In this document: in pieces, positions 7,189-9,854 of the stretch
Layout of the letters: each line of letters begins with the position of its first letter
Numbering within the stretch: position 1 is the stretch's first letter
Source of the DNA: an uncultured Lachnospiraceae bacterium
GTDB taxonomy: Bacteria > Bacillota > Clostridia > Lachnospirales > Lachnospiraceae
NCBI GenBank assembly: GCA_910577065.1
Contig: CAJTLD010000010.1
Coordinates: 10,801-20,654, forward strand
Length of the DNA stretch: 9,854 bases
Direction: 5' to 3'
Program-made: the position numbers and the translations under genes
Notes under the pieces: generated by a model
Databases searched by the model: none
What the model was told of the DNA's origin: nothing
What the model saw: the letters and a program-made list of their open reading frames with translations, nothing else

Positions 7189-8060
7189 ACATTCAGGATC
7201 AGCTGGAACGAATTTTAAGGGAACTGTTGGTTACGGTTTCGCGGGCGCCGGTATCGGAAATCGATCCGGAATATGTAATGGTCCACAAAAAAGAAGCGCA
7301 GAGGCAGCTTGCCGCGCTGCGGGATATCGTCGCCGTAATGATGGAGCAGTACGAAGTGACGGAGCAGAGCCGCCTGCACGCCGAACTGGAGGTGGAAAAA
7401 CAGCGCACGGAAATTATCCGCAGCGCCAACCACCAGGCGGAGGATATTTATGCGGCTTCCGTCATTTACACGGACGACGCGTTAGGGCGTATCCAGGATA
7501 TTATCGACGAAGCGGAAAAATCCACCAGAAAAATTTTAAACCGCGTCGGCAGGGAAATGGAAGCGGAACGGCGACGTATCCGCAGCAACCAGGTGGAGCT
7601 GATGACGCAGCTTGAGGACATGAACGATACGGCCAAATATATGCGCTTAATTGACGAACGCAACAAAGAGCTTGCAAAGGCCAAAGCCGAAAAACTGGAA
7701 AAAGGGAAGCCAAAACCCACAGAACGCGCGGAAGAGGGCGGGACGGGATACGGCGGCGCGTCCCCCGTGATTAAAATAGACGAGGAATATTTTGAAAAAG
7801 CGGGCCTTACGCCGGACGGGCTTCCGAAAGAGATGGAAGAAGGCATTTTAAAGGAAGCGGAGCAGGAAATCGCCGAGGAACTGGCGCCGGACGAGCCGCA
7901 TCAATTTGAAAAGCCGGTGATTAAAGTAAATCCCGAATATTTTGAAAAAGTAAAAAAAGCGGCGGAAGCCAAGAAAACGTCCGGCAAAAAAGAAGGGAAA
8001 AAAGAGCCCAAAAAAGAAGAAAAACATACAGGGCGGTTTTTGTTCGGAAAGAAATCATAA
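7185..8060 (+). CDS. Unrecognised coiled-coil protein with duplicated PVIK-x-EYFEK motif, coupled to hydF
   Basis: Hypothetical cytoplasmic protein of 291 residues; no enzyme motif, signal peptide or membrane helix is visible. The N-terminal part (about 1-170) is a long charged helix, probably coiled coil, with some resemblance in style to DivIVA/GpsB or ATP-synthase b-subunit-like proteins. Residues 170-291 are low-complexity and probably disordered, rich in K, E and P. Within them a motif is duplicated: PVIKIDEEYFEKAG (194-207) and PVIKVNPEYFEKVK (244-257), with a weaker echo EIDPEY at 25-30. The C terminus (258-291) is very lysine-rich and ends GRFLFGKKS. AGGAGGG (7175-7181) precedes the ATG, which overlaps the hydF stop by four bases, so translation is probably coupled to hydF. 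Its function is unknown; a scaffold or adaptor role is inference from shape only. Confidence 0.85.
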   Translation: MNIQDQLERILRELLVTVSRAPVSEIDPEYVMVHKKEAQRQLAALRDIVAVMMEQYEVTEQSRLHAELEVEKQRTEIIRSANHQAEDIYAASVIYTDDALGRIQDIIDEAEKSTRKILNRVGREMEAERRRIRSNQVELMTQLEDMNDTAKYMRLIDERNKELAKAKAEKLEKGKPKPTERAEEGGTGYGGASPVIKIDEEYFEKAGLTPDGLPKEMEEGILKEAEQEIAEELAPDEPHQFEKPVIKVNPEYFEKVKKAAEAKKTSGKKEGKKEPKKEEKHTGRFLFGKKS

Positions 8061-8084
8061 ACAAAAAGAGAAAGGGGCACAAAG

Positions 8085-8777
8085 ATGAACCGAATACTCG
8101 TATGTGACGACGACAGGGAAATTGTAGACGCCATTGAAATATACTTACAGCAGGAAGGGTACGAGGTGGCGAAAGCTTATGACGGGGAGGAAGCGCTTCT
8201 TGAGCTGAAAAAAAAGCCGGCGGATTTGCTGATTATTGACGTCATGATGCCGCGGCTTGACGGTATACGCGCGACATTGAAAATCCGGGAAGAAAGCAGC
8301 ATCCCGATTATTATCCTGTCGGCAAAATCCGAGGATTCCGACAAGATCCTGGGCTTAAATATCGGCGCCGACGATTATCTGACCAAGCCCTTTAACCCGC
8401 TCGAACTTGTGGCGCGCGTCAAATCGCAGCTGAGGCGTTATACAAAGCTGGGCAACGCCACGGAAAACAACCAGGCGGTTTATCAGGTCGGGGGACTTGT
8501 CATAAACGACGATTTAAAAGAAGTGACGGTAGACGACGAGCCCGTTAAGCTGACGCCGATTGAATACAACATTTTACTTCTTCTGATGAAAAACCAGGGC
8601 AAGGTATTTTCCATCAGCCAGATATACGAAAGCATCTGGAACGCCGACGCCATCGGCGCAGACAACACCGTAGCCGTACACATCCGGCATATCCGGGAAA
8701 AAATCGAAATCAATCCCAAGGAACCCCGTTACATCAAAGTCGTATGGGGCGTCGGGTATAAAATAGACAGAGGGTAG
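8085..8777 (+). CDS. OmpR/PhoB-family response regulator
   Basis: DNA-binding response regulator of 230 residues, a standard length for the family. The receiver domain (about 1-118) has the acidic pocket Asp8-Asp10, phosphoacceptor Asp52 (IDVMMPRLDG), Ser79 at the conserved Ser/Thr position and Lys101 (LTKPF). The C-terminal winged-helix trans_reg_C domain (about 130-228) shows LTPIEYNILLLL, the recognition-helix region around NTVAVHIRHIREKIE and the final wing VVWGVGYKI. The ATG at 8085 follows GAGAAAGGGG (8068-8077). It is 24 bases after the coiled-coil gene with no visible terminator, and 8 bases before the membrane protein that is probably its sensor kinase. Target promoters cannot be read from the window. 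Confidence 0.95.
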   Translation: MNRILVCDDDREIVDAIEIYLQQEGYEVAKAYDGEEALLELKKKPADLLIIDVMMPRLDGIRATLKIREESSIPIIILSAKSEDSDKILGLNIGADDYLTKPFNPLELVARVKSQLRRYTKLGNATENNQAVYQVGGLVINDDLKEVTVDDEPVKLTPIEYNILLLLMKNQGKVFSISQIYESIWNADAIGADNTVAVHIRHIREKIEINPKEPRYIKVVWGVGYKIDRG

Positions 8778-8785
8778 GGAATGTT

Positions 8786-9854
8786 ATGGAACACAGCAAA
8801 TACAACTATGGATTCAAAACAGTAGCCGTTTTACTGCAGATGGTCTTTATTATGGTTGTCATTGTCATATTTTCCCTGCTGTCCAATTTGTTTGAAAGGA
8901 GTATGCTGAGTTTCCGCGATCTCGGCAATAGCTCCTTTTTTCATTCTTCGTATTATATGGAAACGGTTGCGGAGGAAATCAGGGATCTGGTTATTTACCT
9001 GCAGCTTAAGGACACTTCCGAACAAACGGAGCTGCAGACGGAAAAATATAAAAAAATGAAGCTGAAATTCGACAACGGGGACAGCAACTTCTATTATTGG
9101 TTTACGCTGGACGGGGACGTTTCCACCAATATGCCGGGCGGCCTTTCCAAGGAAGAAGCGCTTTCCCATGCCAAAGAACTCGGCAGCTATTTTTATTATG
9201 ACGATACCGCAATTTCCTTCCAGGGAAACTTCCTGTTTTTAGATCGGATTTCCAATATTGAAATCCTGCGCTTATTCAGCCAGGGAGCCGCCGGGGGCAG
9301 TTTTATTACGGCGGTGGATGAAGCGCTGCCCAAAAACGATAAAATAAAAGACGCGCGGGACGAATATAATACATATATTCCCTGGGTCAAAACGGGAATT
9401 GGGGCGGCAATCGTATCCCTGCTTTTCTTTGTGCTCAGCCTGATCTATATTACCTTAGCGACCGGACGAAACGGGGAGGACGATAAAATCCACCTGCACC
9501 GCATCGACTATATTCCGGGGGAACTTTTATTTGCGGCGTTCCTTGCGTTTGTCATGGGGCTGTTCGCCTTCTGCGCAAGGCTGGGCCGCCAGTCGTTTTC
9601 CATTTCCAGTTCCCTGATTTTAACCGGGACGCTGGTATTTTTATCCGACGTATTTCTTCTGACGCTTTACATGAGCTTTGTCCGGCGCATTAAAGCGGAT
9701 ATCTTTGTAAGCTGCAGCCTTGCGTCCCGTTCCATGCGCATATTAAAGGAAAGCATCCGCAGGCAGCGTCTGGTCAGCTGGGCGATGATCCGGCTGTTTA
9801 TCTGTACCGTTCTGGAGGTGTTTTTTGTCTGGGAAGCCGCGTTTTTCGGGAAAC
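8786..9854 (+). CDS. Multi-spanning membrane sensor, probable cognate histidine kinase (3' end outside window)
   Basis: The frame stays open from ATG 8786 to the window end, giving 356 codons without a stop. A first membrane helix (about 12-33) is followed by an extracellular region of about 165 residues (36-200) containing FYYWFTLDGDVS, which resembles a ligand-sensing domain of no family I can name. Four further hydrophobic segments follow at about 203-224, 246-267, 277-298 and 333-354, with short charged loops. No HAMP, HisKA or ATPase motif has been reached, so the kinase assignment rests on position: it starts 8 bases after an OmpR-type regulator, with AGGGTAGGGA (8771-8780) as ribosome site. 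An ATG at 8781 is out of frame and meets a stop after 14 codons. A non-kinase membrane partner is the alternative. Confidence 0.75.
   Translation, partial: MEHSKYNYGFKTVAVLLQMVFIMVVIVIFSLLSNLFERSMLSFRDLGNSSFFHSSYYMETVAEEIRDLVIYLQLKDTSEQTELQTEKYKKMKLKFDNGDSNFYYWFTLDGDVSTNMPGGLSKEEALSHAKELGSYFYYDDTAISFQGNFLFLDRISNIEILRLFSQGAAGGSFITAVDEALPKNDKIKDARDEYNTYIPWVKTGIGAAIVSLLFFVLSLIYITLATGRNGEDDKIHLHRIDYIPGELLFAAFLAFVMGLFAFCARLGRQSFSISSSLILTGTLVFLSDVFLLTLYMSFVRRIKADIFVSCSLASRSMRILKESIRRQRLVSWAMIRLFICTVLEVFFVWEAAFFGK

Noticed and set aside
8781..8785. ATG at 8781 as start of the membrane sensor
   Set aside because: It is in a different frame that reaches a TAG after 14 codons. ATG 8786 opens the long frame.
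1..9854. CRISPR arrays, tRNA or rRNA genes, insertion sequences
   Set aside because: No regularly spaced repeats, cloverleaf-like sequences, terminal inverted repeats or transposase motifs were seen on either strand by eye.

Overview
The window looks like chromosome of an anaerobic, hydrogen-metabolising Clostridia bacterium, most likely Lachnospiraceae or a close gut relative. The basis is the [FeFe]-hydrogenase maturation genes in the order TM1266-hydE-hydG-hydF, strong AGGAGG-type ribosome binding sites, moderate GC content with frequent AAA/GAA codons, and a large BvgS-like hybrid sensor kinase of a kind common in that family. The genus cannot be fixed from the sequence alone. All recognised genes lie on the + strand, and no rRNA, tRNA, insertion sequence or CRISPR array is seen.

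Region 1 (1-2958): after a possible 19-codon tail of an upstream gene, an extended -10 promoter drives a monocistronic-looking 931-residue hybrid histidine kinase. It has a signal peptide, two periplasmic-binding-protein-like (SBP_bac_3) domains, one inner membrane helix, HisKA, HATPase and a C-terminal receiver domain.

Region 2 (2959-3195): a 237-base gap containing a good TTGACA -35 box and a roughly 170-base leader with possible secondary structure. No known riboswitch class was recognised in it.

Region 3 (3196-7188): a tight operon for building the H-cluster of [FeFe] hydrogenase. It encodes a TM1266-family ACT-like putative regulator, HydE (radical SAM), HydG (radical SAM tyrosine lyase supplying CO and CN ligands) and HydF (GTPase/Fe-S scaffold). 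hydE overlaps hydG by 13 bases. The hydrogenase structural genes are not in the window.

Region 4 (7185-9854): hydF overlaps by four bases (ATGA) a gene for an unrecognised 291-residue coiled-coil protein carrying a duplicated PVIK-x-EYFEK motif and a lysine-rich tail. It is followed after 24 bases by an OmpR-family response regulator, then after 8 bases by a multi-spanning membrane protein cut by the window end, probably the cognate sensor kinase. No terminator is visible between hydF and this two-component pair, so hydrogenase maturation, the coiled-coil protein and the signalling pair may share a transcript.

The most interesting leads are the coiled-coil protein coupled to hydF, the unexplained leader upstream of the TM1266 gene, and a change in strand base bias at about position 2960 between two blocks transcribed in the same direction.
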